Shown: in pieces, positions 8,651 through 20,110 of the stretch | How the letters are laid out: the number at the start of each line of letters is the position of its first letter | Numbering within the stretch: position 1 is the stretch's first letter | From: Saccharothrix sp. HUAS TT1 | Lineage (GTDB): Bacteria; Actinomycetota; Actinomycetes; Mycobacteriales; Pseudonocardiaceae | NCBI RefSeq assembly: GCF_040744945.1 | Contig: NZ_CP160453.1 | Location: 6,696,001 to 6,760,000 of the forward strand | Direction: 5' to 3' | DNA: 64,000 nucleotides | Made by a program: the position numbers and the translations under genes | Notes under the pieces: generated by a model | Seen by the model: the letters and a program-made list of their open reading frames with translations, nothing else | What the model was told of the DNA's origin: nothing | Databases searched by the model: none

Positions 8651-8667
8651 GTTGCCAAACCGGCAAC
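8651..8667. promoter_or_regulatory. Short palindrome upstream of the flavoprotein gene
   Basis: GTTGCC-N5-GGCAAC, followed by a similar GTTTGCCA, lies 56-72 bases before the ATG at 8723. Pairs of this kind often mark an operator of a dimeric regulator. TTGCCA at 8652-8657 could also act as a -35. Weak evidence. Confidence 0.3.
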
Positions 8668-8722
8668 AGGGTTTGCCACTTCGTCCGGACCACGCGCATC
8701 GTTGGTCGCGGAGGTGGTCCTG

Positions 8723-9760
8723 ATGACCCTGGAGCTGGACAAGAGCTACGACGTGGTGGTGGTCGGCGGCGGAGCCGCCGGGCTGAACGGCGCGCTGATG
8801 CTGGCGCGGTCACGGCGGTCGGTCCTGGTGGTCGACGCGGGCGCGCCGCGCAACGCGCCGGCCGAGGGCGTGCACGGGCTGCTGGCCCGGGACGGCGTGC
8901 CGCCGTCCGAGCTGCTGGAACGCGGTCGGGCCGAGGTCCGCGGCTACGGCGGCCGGGTGGTGACCGGCCGGGTCGACGCGGTGACCCGCGAGGGCGACGC
9001 GTTGACCCGCGAGGGCGACGCGTTCGCCGTGGCGCTGGCCGACGGCCGCTCGGTCCGCGCCCGCCGGCTGCTGGTGACGACCGGCCTGGTCGACGAGCTG
9101 CCGGACGTGGCCGGCCTGCGCGAGCGGTGGGGCCGCGACGTGGTCCACTGCCCGTACTGCCACGGCTGGGAGGTCCGCGACCAGGCCATCGGCGTGCTGG
9201 CCACCGGTCCGATGGCGGTGCACCAGGCGTTGCTGTTCCGGCAGCTGAGCGCCGACGTCACGTTCTTCGCGCACACCGCGCCGCCGACCGCCGAGCAGGC
9301 CGAGCAGCTGGCCGCGCGCGGCGTCGACGTGGTGACCGGCGAGGTCGCGGCCCTGGAGGTCGTCGGCGACCGGGTGGTCGGCGTGCGGCTGGCCGACGGC
9401 CGGGTCGTCGGGCGCGAGGTGGTCGCGGTGGCGACGCGGATGGTGGCGCGCGCCGGTTTCCTGGCGGAGCTGGGGCTCAAGCCGGTGGAGCACCCGTCCG
9501 GGATGGGCGAGCACGTCCCGGCCGACCCGACCGGCCGCACCGACGTGCCCGGGGTGTGGGTCGCGGGCAACGTCACCGACCTGTCCGCCCAGGTCGGGGC
9601 CTCCGCGGCGGCGGGCGCCGCCGCGGGCGCCCAGATCAACGCCGACCTGGTCGCGGAGGAGACCCGGCGGGCGGTGGACGCCCGCCGGGACCCGTTCTCC
9701 GCCGAGTCGGAGGCCAGGGTCGCCGAACTCGTGGCGGGTGACCGCCGCCACGGCCTGTGA
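8723..9760 (+). CDS. Thioredoxin-reductase-like FAD/NAD(P) oxidoreductase
   Basis: 345 residues. Residues 10-30 hold the FAD-binding VVVGGGAAGLNGALML, and the middle has the redox-type motif CPYCHGWEVRD. The C-terminus has VAGNVTDLSAQVGASAAAG, the second FAD contact of pyridine nucleotide-disulfide oxidoreductases. This subfamily differs from TrxB in its CxxC context (CPYCHGWE) and is usually annotated only as NAD(P)/FAD-dependent oxidoreductase. The ATG at 8723 is chosen because of an AGGTGG ribosome site just upstream; longer frames lack one. A 21-base in-frame tandem duplication (8981-9022) repeats TREGDA. It stands alone; no thioredoxin gene is adjacent. Confidence 0.8.
   Translation: MTLELDKSYDVVVVGGGAAGLNGALMLARSRRSVLVVDAGAPRNAPAEGVHGLLARDGVPPSELLERGRAEVRGYGGRVVTGRVDAVTREGDALTREGDAFAVALADGRSVRARRLLVTTGLVDELPDVAGLRERWGRDVVHCPYCHGWEVRDQAIGVLATGPMAVHQALLFRQLSADVTFFAHTAPPTAEQAEQLAARGVDVVTGEVAALEVVGDRVVGVRLADGRVVGREVVAVATRMVARAGFLAELGLKPVEHPSGMGEHVPADPTGRTDVPGVWVAGNVTDLSAQVGASAAAGAAAGAQINADLVAEETRRAVDARRDPFSAESEARVAELVAGDRRHGL
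8981..9022 (+). repeat. 21-base in-frame tandem duplication
   Basis: Two consecutive copies (8981-9001, 9002-9022) differ only in their first base. They encode VTREGDA and LTREGDA within the flavoprotein, in the loop before the first NAD-binding half. It looks like a recent slippage event that preserved the frame. Confidence 0.85.
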
Positions 9761-9784
9761 CCCCGGACGACCGCCGGGCCGGGG
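9761..9784. terminator. Weak hairpin between convergent genes
   Basis: CCCCGG (9761-9766) can pair with CCGGGG (9779-9784) in the 25-base gap between the stops of two convergent genes. Only six pairs; position is the main support. Confidence 0.3.
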
Positions 9785-9785
9785 C

Positions 9786-10685
9786 TCACCCCCGGTTCGG
9801 GGTCACCGCCTGGTCGGTGGTCGCGGCCGACACGCGCCGGGAGATGACCATGCCGAACAGCGCGGCGGTGATGAACATGACGAACCCGTAGACCACCGAC
9901 GGCATCGCCATCTCGGTGTTGTTGAGCAGCGTCGGGCTCATCCCGATGGCGATCGACAGGGTGGCGTTGTGCAGGCCGATCTCGAACGCCGAGGCGATCG
10001 ACTCGCGCCTGCCGACCCGCAGCAGCCGCGGCCCGAAGTAGCCGACCGACATGCTGAACAGGTTGAACAGCACGACCACCAGGATGACCTCGCCGAGGAT
10101 CGCGAACACCTCTTCACCGAGGCCGCTGATCACGCTGGTGATCATCAGGAGCAGCACCACGACCGACAGGATCTTCACCGGGCGCTCCATGCGCTGGGCG
10201 AAGTTGCTGAACCTGGCCCGCACCGCCATGCCGACCGCGATCGGGATCAGCACCATGGCGAACACCTGGACGACCTTGTCGAACTGCAGCCCGATCGAGC
10301 TGTCCGCGCCGAGGAAGCCCGCGACCGACAGGTTCACGATCACCGGCAGGGTGAACATCGCCAGCACCGAGTTGACCGCGGTCAGCGAGATGTTGAGCGC
10401 CAGGTCGCCCTTGAACAGGTGGCTGTACAGGCTGGCCGTGCTGCCGCCCGGGGAGGCGGCGAGCAGCATCATGCCGATCGCCAGCTCGGGCCGCAGCCCG
10501 AACACGACCACCAGGCCCAGGCAGATCGCCGGCAGCACCAGCATCTGCGCGACCAGGCAGACCACCATCGCCCGCGGGTACTTCACCACCCGGCGGAAGT
10601 CCTCCAGGGTCAGGGTGAGACCGAGCCCGAGCATGATGATGGCCACGGTGATGGGAAAAAGCAGGAGTACCGTGGAGTTGTTCAT
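9786..10685 (-). CDS. Bile acid:sodium symporter (BASS) family transporter
   Basis: 299 residues with nine to ten hydrophobic segments. The family signature is clear: the NNSTVLLLFPITVAIIMLGLGLTLTLEDF opening region (read in short pieces), LLAASPGGSTASLYSHLFKGD, and the FEIGLHNATLSIAI helix. BASS proteins carry organic anions or small carboxylates with sodium in the inner membrane; the substrate here cannot be told from sequence. ATG 10685 is preceded by GGAAGG about 11 bases upstream. It lies downstream of argG on the opposite side of a strong terminator, so it is probably transcribed alone. Confidence 0.88.
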   Translation of the reverse strand: MNNSTVLLLFPITVAIIMLGLGLTLTLEDFRRVVKYPRAMVVCLVAQMLVLPAICLGLVVVFGLRPELAIGMMLLAASPGGSTASLYSHLFKGDLALNISLTAVNSVLAMFTLPVIVNLSVAGFLGADSSIGLQFDKVVQVFAMVLIPIAVGMAVRARFSNFAQRMERPVKILSVVVLLLMITSVISGLGEEVFAILGEVILVVVLFNLFSMSVGYFGPRLLRVGRRESIASAFEIGLHNATLSIAIGMSPTLLNNTEMAMPSVVYGFVMFITAALFGMVISRRVSAATTDQAVTPNRG

Positions 10686-10769
10686 GACCCACCCAGCCTT
10701 CCGCTCGATGTGAGGTGCCTGATCCTCACACCGGGGGGTGGCTCGGTTCTTCTTCCGACGTGCTCAGTG

Positions 10770-10806
10770 CGCGCCCGCGCCGCTCACGTCGAGCGGCGCG
10801 GGCGCG
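10770..10806 (-). terminator. argG terminator
   Basis: CGCGCCCGCGCCGCTC (10770-10785) and GAGCGGCGCGGGCGCG (10791-10806) form a perfect 16-pair stem with a 5-base loop, directly after the argG stop on the - strand. Confidence 0.85.
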
Positions 10807-10813
10807 TCACCGG

Positions 10814-13577
<2,764 letters not shown>

Positions 13578-13658
13578 GCGCCAAAGCTAGGGGTCGGCGA
13601 GCCGCGCCGCGAGCGAGATTCGCTCGGTTTGTCGGTGGTCGCCGGTAACTTGTCAGCC
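13578..13658. promoter_or_regulatory. Divergent leaderless promoters of rtcB and ligA-like gene
   Basis: TAGCTT on the - strand (13589-13584) precedes the rtcB GTG by six bases, and TAACTT on the + strand (13646-13651) precedes the ligase GTG by seven. Both arrangements are those of leaderless mRNAs. Between them lies the palindrome CGAGCGA-GAT-TCGCTCG (13610-13626), a possible shared operator. Confidence 0.5.
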
Positions 13659-15650
13659 GTGAACGCTCGGGAACGCATCCAGGAACTCGCCGACCAGGTC
13701 GTCGTGCTGCGTGACGCCTACTACCGCGGCTCGCCGCTGGTGGCCGACGCGGAGTACGACGCCATCGAGGACGAGCTGCGCGGCCTGGTCGAGGCCAACC
13801 CGGAGCTGACCCCCGACCCGAACCCGCTGGAGCAGGTGGGCGCGCCGGCCGTGCTGCACGCGCCGATCAGGCACTCGCGGCCGATGCTGTCGCTGGAGAA
13901 GGCGACCAGGCCGGAGCAGGTGGTGGCGTTCTTCGACCGCTTCCCCGGCCAGCCGGTGGTGGTCATGCCGAAGCTGGACGGGCTGTCGCTGGCCCTGGTC
14001 TACGAGGACGGCCGGTTGACGCGCGCGATCACGCGGGGTGACGGCACGACGGGTGATGACGTCACCTTCCTGGTGCGGGCGTTGACCGACGGGGTGCCCG
14101 ACCGGGTGAACGCGCCGGGTCGGGTGGAGGTGCGGGGCGAGGCGGTGATGCTGCGCTCCACGTTCGCCGCCTACAACACCGCGCACCCGGACAAGCCGCT
14201 GATCAACCCGCGCAACGCCGCCGCGGGCACGTTGCGCGCGAAGGACCCGGCGGTGGTGGCCGAGCGGCGCCTGCGGTTCTTCGCCTTCGACCTCGACACC
14301 TCCGAGGGCGGGGCGGCGGCCGACCTGGAGCACGGGTTGCGCGCGCTCGGGTTCGGCGTCGCGGACATGCGGCACTGCGACGACGCGGAGGCGGCGCAGG
14401 CGGTGATCGGCGGGATCGAGACCGGGCGCAACGACCTGGACTACGACTTGGACGGCGCGGTGCTGCGGCTGGCGAACCGGGACGCCTTCGCCGCGGCGGG
14501 CACGCGGTCGAGTTCGCCGCGCGGGGCGCTGGCGTTCAAGTTCGCCGCCGAGGAGAAGACCACGGTGCTGGCCGACGTGGTGTGGGACGTGGGCAAGACG
14601 GGCAAGATCGCGCCGGTGGCGCACCTGGAGCCGGTGTTCGTGGGCGGCACGACGGTCACCAGGGCCACGCTGGCCAACCAGGAGGTGATCCGGGCCCGCG
14701 GGATCAGGATCGGCGACACGGTGCTGGTCCGCCGGGCGGGTGACGTGATCCCGTTCGTGGCCGGTGTGCTGGACGAGTCCAAGCGCACGGGCGAGGAGCG
14801 GGAGATCGTGCCGCCCGACGCGTGCCCGTCGTGCGGCCACGGGTTGACCGAGCAGGGCAACAGCCGGGAGCTGTTCTGCACCAACGTGGCCTGTCCGGCG
14901 CAGACCGTGCGGCGGTTGATCCACTGGGCGTCGCGAGCGGCGGCGGACATCGAGGCGGTCGGTCCGGTGTGGATCGAACGGCTCGCCGAGGCGGGGCTGC
15001 TGGAGAACCCGTCCGACTTCTACACCCTGACCAAGGAGCAGCTGCTGGAGTTCGACCGGATCGGCGAGACCTCGGCCGCCCGGATGATCGACTCCATCGC
15101 CGCGAGCCGTGCCGTGGGCCTGCGGCGGGCGTTGATCGGCCTGGCGATCCCGATGGCGTCGGAGGGCACCGCCACCCGCCTGTGCCGGGCGGGCTTCGGT
15201 TCGCTCGAAGAGGTGGCCGACGCCGGCGAGGAGCGCCTGGTGGCCGTCGAGGACATCGGCCCGAAGGTCGCCGCCTCGCTGATCGAGCACCTGACCCGGC
15301 TGCGGCCGGAGCTGGAACGGCTGCGCGAGCGGGGGGTGTCGCTGGACGTGCGGGAGGAGGACCTGCCGCCGGTGGTCGCCTCGGACGCGCCGCTGGCCGG
15401 GAAGACGGTGGTGGTCACCGGCGCGATCAACGACCCCCGTTCAGGTGAGAAGGTGCCCCGGCCCACGTTCCAGCGGCTGTGCGAGAAGGCGGGCGCGACC
15501 ACCGCGTCCTCGGTGTCGGCGAACACCGATTACCTGATCACGGGGGCCGACGTCGGTGCGAGCAAGCTGACGAAGGCCGAGAAGCTGGGGGTGGAGGTGG
15601 TGGACCAGGGGGTGATCTGGCAGCAGCTGATCGCCGCCGGGATCGCCTAG
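13659..15650 (+). CDS. ligA: NAD-dependent DNA ligase (LigA family, divergent)
   Basis: 663 residues. The order is the LigA one: Ia domain, adenylation domain with nucleotidyl lysine K105 in MPKLDGLSLAL, OB fold, Zn finger CPSCGHGL with FCTNVACPAQ, helix-hairpin-helix repeats, and a C-terminal BRCT domain starting at KTVVVTGAI. It deviates from housekeeping LigA: the usual EPKIDG motif is MPKLDG, the MLSLDNAF box is MLSLEKAT, and the BRCT carries a short insertion (NDPRSGEKVPR). It may therefore be a second, specialised ligase. GTG 13659 is chosen from the family start and the leaderless promoter; the much longer open frame upstream is a shadow of rtcB. Seals nicks in DNA; the neighbouring RtcB suggests stress use. 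Confidence 0.88.
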   Translation: MNARERIQELADQVVVLRDAYYRGSPLVADAEYDAIEDELRGLVEANPELTPDPNPLEQVGAPAVLHAPIRHSRPMLSLEKATRPEQVVAFFDRFPGQPVVVMPKLDGLSLALVYEDGRLTRAITRGDGTTGDDVTFLVRALTDGVPDRVNAPGRVEVRGEAVMLRSTFAAYNTAHPDKPLINPRNAAAGTLRAKDPAVVAERRLRFFAFDLDTSEGGAAADLEHGLRALGFGVADMRHCDDAEAAQAVIGGIETGRNDLDYDLDGAVLRLANRDAFAAAGTRSSSPRGALAFKFAAEEKTTVLADVVWDVGKTGKIAPVAHLEPVFVGGTTVTRATLANQEVIRARGIRIGDTVLVRRAGDVIPFVAGVLDESKRTGEEREIVPPDACPSCGHGLTEQGNSRELFCTNVACPAQTVRRLIHWASRAAADIEAVGPVWIERLAEAGLLENPSDFYTLTKEQLLEFDRIGETSAARMIDSIAASRAVGLRRALIGLAIPMASEGTATRLCRAGFGSLEEVADAGEERLVAVEDIGPKVAASLIEHLTRLRPELERLRERGVSLDVREEDLPPVVASDAPLAGKTVVVTGAINDPRSGEKVPRPTFQRLCEKAGATTASSVSANTDYLITGADVGASKLTKAEKLGVEVVDQGVIWQQLIAAGIA

Positions 15651-15764
15651 CGCGCCGACCGGCCGCCGAACCCCGCGCCCGGTGGGTGGGCTCGGGGAGA
15701 TGGACGTCGCGCGGCAGGGGGTGGGGCGGCAGGTCTGGCCGGTGGGTTTGGCCGGCGGCGGGGT

Positions 15765-16835
15765 TCAGGTGAGGCGGGTGGCGCGGTTGTCGGTGCGCAG
15801 TCGGTCGCGGCTCAGGGCGGGGCTGCCGCCGGGGGTGCCGGCGGCCAGGCCGGTGAGCTGTTCGCGGGCGCAGTCGGTGCTGGTGAACCGCGGTGACCAG
15901 TCCAGCTCGGTGCGCGCTCGCGACGTGTCCACCAGCGGTGACCGGGTGCCCACGTCGAACCAGCCCGGCGACATGCCGATCGCCCGCAGTCCCCACAGCA
16001 GGCCCACGGTCGAGCGCATCACGGTCGCGGGCACGGGCACCGCGCGGGCGTCCACGACCCGGGCGAGGTCGGCGGCGGTGAGGACGTCGGCGGCCAGGTT
16101 GTAGGCGCCCCGGCCGCGGCGGCGCAGGATTCGGACGATCGCGTCGCCCACGTCGTCGGCGTGCACCAGCTGCACCTTCATGCCCGCCGGGAGCGGGAGG
16201 AGCGGGAGCTTGCCGTCGCGCAGCAGGCGGATCAGCCACTGCGGCACCAGCGGGTCGAAGAACAGGGCCAGGAAGCTCGCCGAGGCCGCGCTCTGGGCGA
16301 CCAGCGTCGGCCGGATCGAGGCGACGGCGGTGTCCGGGTTCTCCTCGGCGAACCGGCTCAGCGCCGCCTCGACCTCGGCCTTGCCCGTGCCGTAGACCGA
16401 GCCCGGGATGCCGGTGGCGGGCCAGCTCTCGGCCACCGGCCGGTCGCCCGCCGGGGCGTACACCGCGATCGACGACCCGTGCACGACCTGCGGCACGTTC
16501 GCCCGGCGCGCCGCCTCCAGCACGGCCGCGGTGCCCTTGTGGTTGGTGCGGTGCAGCCGTTCGCCCTGCCTGATCGGCTGGAACATCCACGCCAGGTGCA
16601 CCACGGCGTCCGCGCCGACCATGGCCTCGTCCAGCACGTCGCGCGCGCTCTCCTCCCCCAGGTCGCACGACAGCCAGGTGACGCCGTCGAACGGCGGCAC
16701 GTGGCCGGGCGCGCGCCGGCAGATGCCGACGACCTGGTGGTCTTCGCCGTCGGCGGCCAGCGCGCGCAGCACGCCGCTGCCCACGTTGCCCGAGGCCCCG
16801 GTGATCACGACTCGCACGGCGGGTTCTCCGTCCAC
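15765..16835 (-). CDS. NAD-dependent epimerase/dehydratase family protein
   Basis: 356 residues. Extended short-chain dehydrogenase: the nucleotide-binding ITGASGNVGSGVLRAL is at residues 11-26 and the catalytic-type pair SVYGTGK (Y-x3-K) follows near residue 146. A C-terminal region ends in an arginine-rich tail. The sequence resembles atypical SDRs with NAD(P) rather than true sugar epimerases, so the substrate is open. GTG 16835 has GGGAG seven bases upstream; a second GTG at about 16817 also has a fair site. It lies 43 bases downstream of the DUF1990 gene on the same strand and is probably cotranscribed with it. Confidence 0.8.
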   Translation of the reverse strand: MDGEPAVRVVITGASGNVGSGVLRALAADGEDHQVVGICRRAPGHVPPFDGVTWLSCDLGEESARDVLDEAMVGADAVVHLAWMFQPIRQGERLHRTNHKGTAAVLEAARRANVPQVVHGSSIAVYAPAGDRPVAESWPATGIPGSVYGTGKAEVEAALSRFAEENPDTAVASIRPTLVAQSAASASFLALFFDPLVPQWLIRLLRDGKLPLLPLPAGMKVQLVHADDVGDAIVRILRRRGRGAYNLAADVLTAADLARVVDARAVPVPATVMRSTVGLLWGLRAIGMSPGWFDVGTRSPLVDTSRARTELDWSPRFTSTDCAREQLTGLAAGTPGGSPALSRDRLRTDNRATRLT

Positions 16836-16878
16836 TTGGGATCTCCCGCCGGGCTACCCGACCGGGAGGCGCCCAACC

Positions 16879-17556
16879 TCACCGGATCGGGTCACGCAGG
16901 CTGAGGCTCCACCGGCCGGTGCGCTCCACCGCGACGGGCGCCACCGCCACCGGTGGCCGCAGGCCGCGGCTGAGCAGCCGCAGGCGTTGACCGGCACGCC
17001 GGTAGAAGCGCAGCTGCACGCGCCGGCCGAACGCCCGCCACCCCCACCGCATCCACCACGGCGCGCGGGGGTGCAACTGCGAGTGACTGCGCGCGCTGAA
17101 CTCCACCTCACCGGTCAGGTGATCCTTGACCAGTTCGTAGTCGACCCGACCGCGTTCCAGGTGACCTTCCAGCGTCTCGTAGCTCCAGCCCCACAGCGTC
17201 CGCTCGGCGGAGGCCTCGTCACGCACGTCGGTGACCCGGACACCCATCAGGAACCGCAGGCCGGGCAGCCTGGCCTGGAGCACCATGTCCCGGCCGAGCA
17301 GGTCGGACCCGGCCTCGTAGTAGGCCCGGATGATCTCGGGCGGGGTGAACTCGTAGTCCGCGACGAGCCTTCGTGCCCGCTGCCACAGGCCGTCGGGCTC
17401 GGGCGGTCCGGGCGCCTCCCGCCCCAGCTCGTGCCGGTGCACGTCGAACGTCCACCACGGCTCCCGGACCTCCGCCGGGTCGTAGTTGAGCCCACGCCCA
17501 CGCAGCTCACGCAGCAACGGCCCGATCTCGGCCCGACCCGACAAGGTCACCCGCAC
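16879..17556 (-). CDS. DUF1990 family protein
   Basis: 225 residues. The sequence has the DUF1990 pattern: GRGLNYDPAEV near the start, a FTPPEIIRAYYEAG helix, WGWSYETLEGHLERG and a VEFSARSHSQLHPRAPWW segment. The family has no proven biochemical function; members are small, cytosolic, and common in actinomycetes and plants. GTG 17556 has GAGGAG six bases upstream and is preferred to the much longer frame. First gene of a two-gene unit with the epimerase-like gene; divergent from the ABC exporter (157-base gap). Confidence 0.8.
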   Translation of the reverse strand: MRVTLSGRAEIGPLLRELRGRGLNYDPAEVREPWWTFDVHRHELGREAPGPPEPDGLWQRARRLVADYEFTPPEIIRAYYEAGSDLLGRDMVLQARLPGLRFLMGVRVTDVRDEASAERTLWGWSYETLEGHLERGRVDYELVKDHLTGEVEFSARSHSQLHPRAPWWMRWGWRAFGRRVQLRFYRRAGQRLRLLSRGLRPPVAVAPVAVERTGRWSLSLRDPIR

Positions 17557-17713
17557 GACGACTCCTCGACATCCCGGAGCACGTGGGCTACCCGCCCGCG
17601 CCCGCCTCAACCGGCCGGGCGCGGGAGCGCGGCGGGCGGTCGTTATTCGATCGCCGGCGCCCGGTCCGGTACGGCAACATCGATCGCGCCAAGGTGCCCC
17701 CGAAGGGAGTCGG

Positions 17714-19531
17714 ATGGCTGCGCCAAGGTCTGGTGAAACCCCGAACAACCGCAAGAAGGCGGTGCTGCTCGCTTTACGCCTCTACAGCCGGGAGCTGTGG
17801 CGCCACCGGTCGCTCGGGGTGGGCGCGCTCGTGCTGCCCGCCCTCGGCAACACCTGCCTGCTCTACCTCGCGCCGCTGGCGGTCGGCGCGCTGGCGGGTC
17901 GGCTCGCGGGCGGTGGCGACACCGGTCTCACCGCCGTGCTGCCGTACCTGCTGGCGTTCGTCGGGCTGATGCTGTTCGCGGAACTGCTGTGGCGCGTCGG
18001 CGTGCACTGCCTGAACCGCACGGACGCGCGCGGCATCGAGCACCTGTCGATCTTCGGCATGGACGCGCTGCTGGCCAAGGACGCGGCGTTCTTCCACGAC
18101 AACTTCGCCGGATCGCTCACCAAGCGGGTGCTGAGCTTCTCGGGCCGGTTCGAGGAGTTCGTGGACACGATGGCGTTCAAGATCGGCGGCAACCTGATCC
18201 CGCTGGGCTTCGCGTGCGTCGTGCTGTGGACCTACCACCCGCTGCTGGTCGTGGTGCTGCTCGGGCTGATCCTGGTCACCGGGTTCGTGGTCGCGCCACT
18301 CGTCCGCCGCCGCCAGCAGCTGGTCGACGAGCGCGAAGCCTCCTACGCGCGGGTGTCCGGCCACGTCGCGGACACGCTGTCGAACATGGAGACGGTGCGG
18401 GCGTTCGCCGCCGAGCGGCGCGAGGGCGCGGAGCACCGGGTCCGGACCGCCGAGAACCGGGTGCTGGCGCTGCGGTCGTGGGACTACGGCAACCTGCGCA
18501 TCGACACCGTGGTCGCGCCGCTGTCCGTGCTGACCAACGCGCTCGGCCTGGCCGTGGCCGTCGGGGTCAGCGGTGGGCTCGGCGTGGAGGCGATCGTGGT
18601 GACGTTCGCGTACTTCACCAACGCGACGCGGATCATGTTCGAGTTCAACCAGATCTACCGGCGGTTGGAGAGCTCGCTCACCGAGGCCGCCCAGTTCACC
18701 GAGCTGCTGCTGGAACCGCCGACCGTGGTCGACCCGCCGGAGCCGGAACCGCTGCGCGTCAAGGACTCCCGAGTCCGGTTCGAGCGCGTGGTGTTCGCGC
18801 ACGGCGGCGGCGAGCCGCTGTTCACCGGACTGGACCTGGACATCCCGGCGGGCACCCGGATCGGGCTGGTCGGTCGCTCGGGCGGCGGCAAGACCACGCT
18901 GACCCGGTTGCTGCTGCGGCTGATGGACGTCGACGGCGGGCGCATCCTCATCGGCGGCCAGGACATCGCGCGGCTGCGCCAGACCGACCTGCGCAGCCTG
19001 ATCGCGTACGTGCCCCAGGACCCGGCCATGTTCCACCGGACGCTGCGCGAGAACATCGCGTTCGCCCGGCCGGGCGCGACCGAGGCCGAGATCCGCCGCG
19101 CCGCGCGGGCCGCCCACGTGGCGGAGTTCGCCGACGCGCTGCCCGACGGGTTCGACACGATGGTCGGCGAGCGCGGCATCAAGCTGTCCGGCGGGCAGCG
19201 GCAGCGGGTCGCGCTGGCCCGCGCCATCCTGCGCGACGCGCCCGTGCTGCTGCTGGACGAGGCGACCAGCGCGTTGGACTCGGAGAGCGAGGTGCTGGTC
19301 CAGGAGGCGCTGTGGCAGCTCATGGAGGGGCGCACCGCGCTCGTCGTGGCGCACCGGCTGAGCACCGTGGTGCGGATGGACCGGCTGATCGTGCTCGACC
19401 AGGGCCGGATCGTGGAGCAGGGCACGCACGCCGAACTGCTCGACGCCGACGGCGCGTACGCGAAGCTGTGGCGACACCAGTCCGGCGGCTTCCTGCACGA
19501 GGCGGACGAACCGGTGCCGTTCACGGCGTGA
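17714..19531 (+). CDS. ABC exporter, fused permease and ATPase
   Basis: 605 residues. A type I exporter half-transporter: six membrane helices in residues 30-330 and an ATPase domain in 350-600. The ATPase has Walker A GRSGGGKTT, the Q-loop YVPQDP, signature LSGGQRQRVALARA, Walker B VLLLDEATSALD and the H-loop VAHRLS. It works as a dimer exporting a lipid, peptide or drug; the substrate is unknown. It is a homodimer candidate, since no partner half-transporter is adjacent. ATG 17714 has AAGGGA about six bases upstream; the longer open frame reads into the divergent region. Confidence 0.9.
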   Translation: MAAPRSGETPNNRKKAVLLALRLYSRELWRHRSLGVGALVLPALGNTCLLYLAPLAVGALAGRLAGGGDTGLTAVLPYLLAFVGLMLFAELLWRVGVHCLNRTDARGIEHLSIFGMDALLAKDAAFFHDNFAGSLTKRVLSFSGRFEEFVDTMAFKIGGNLIPLGFACVVLWTYHPLLVVVLLGLILVTGFVVAPLVRRRQQLVDEREASYARVSGHVADTLSNMETVRAFAAERREGAEHRVRTAENRVLALRSWDYGNLRIDTVVAPLSVLTNALGLAVAVGVSGGLGVEAIVVTFAYFTNATRIMFEFNQIYRRLESSLTEAAQFTELLLEPPTVVDPPEPEPLRVKDSRVRFERVVFAHGGGEPLFTGLDLDIPAGTRIGLVGRSGGGKTTLTRLLLRLMDVDGGRILIGGQDIARLRQTDLRSLIAYVPQDPAMFHRTLRENIAFARPGATEAEIRRAARAAHVAEFADALPDGFDTMVGERGIKLSGGQRQRVALARAILRDAPVLLLDEATSALDSESEVLVQEALWQLMEGRTALVVAHRLSTVVRMDRLIVLDQGRIVEQGTHAELLDADGAYAKLWRHQSGGFLHEADEPVPFTA

Positions 19532-19553
19532 CGCCCGGCGGGGGCCGGGTGGC

Positions 19554-19964
19554 TCAGGCGACGAAGACGCAGAACGGGTGGCCCGCCGGGTCGGCGTACA
19601 CGTACAGCGGCTCGTCGGGGTCGTCGCTGCGGTCGCGCAGCAGCCGGCCGCCGAGTTCCAGGACGCGCCGGTGCTGCGCCTCCAGCTCCTCGACCGACGT
19701 CACGGTCAGGTCCAGGTGCAGTTGCTGCGGCGCCGGCCCGTCCGGCCAGGTCGCCTCCGGCAGGTCGTCGACCTGCTGGAACGCCACCTGCGCACCACCC
19801 GCGGGGTCGCGCAGGACCAGCCAGTCGACGCCGCTGTCGTCCTCGCCCGGCTCGTCGCCCGGCCGGTAGACCAGTCCCAGCAGTTGCCGGTAGAACTCGG
19901 CCAGCGCCCGGACGTCGGTGCTGTCCAGCACCACCTGCCGCAGCCGGGGCACGCTCTCCGCCAC
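19554..19964 (-). CDS. VOC (glyoxalase-like) family protein
   Basis: 136 residues. One vicinal-oxygen-chelate module pair: VLDSTDVRALAEFYRQLLGL, DWLVLRDPAGG, LHLDLTV with the metal-type histidine, and YADPAGHPFCVFVA at the end. Such proteins include dioxygenases and antibiotic-binding proteins; the function here is unknown. GTG 19964 is chosen because GGAGGTGG lies six bases upstream; the longer frame has no support. Convergent with the ABC exporter gene. Confidence 0.75.
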   Translation of the reverse strand: MAESVPRLRQVVLDSTDVRALAEFYRQLLGLVYRPGDEPGEDDSGVDWLVLRDPAGGAQVAFQQVDDLPEATWPDGPAPQQLHLDLTVTSVEELEAQHRRVLELGGRLLRDRSDDPDEPLYVYADPAGHPFCVFVA

Positions 19965-20110
19965 GTCACACCACCTCCGTGATCCATCTTCGCCGATCAG
20001 CCCCCGACGTGCACCGCGCCGGGCGCTGAGGGCCATGGGTCCGTGAACGCCCGGCGGGGCGCGTTGCCGCCGGCGTTTCGCCCGGGGTCGCCTCGGGAAC
20101 CGGTTCGCTT

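Noticed and set aside
15651..15764. Terminator between the ligase and epimerase genes
   Set aside because: GAACCCCGC (15668-15676) and GCGGGGTTC (15758-15766) can pair, but an 81-base loop makes a functional hairpin unlikely.
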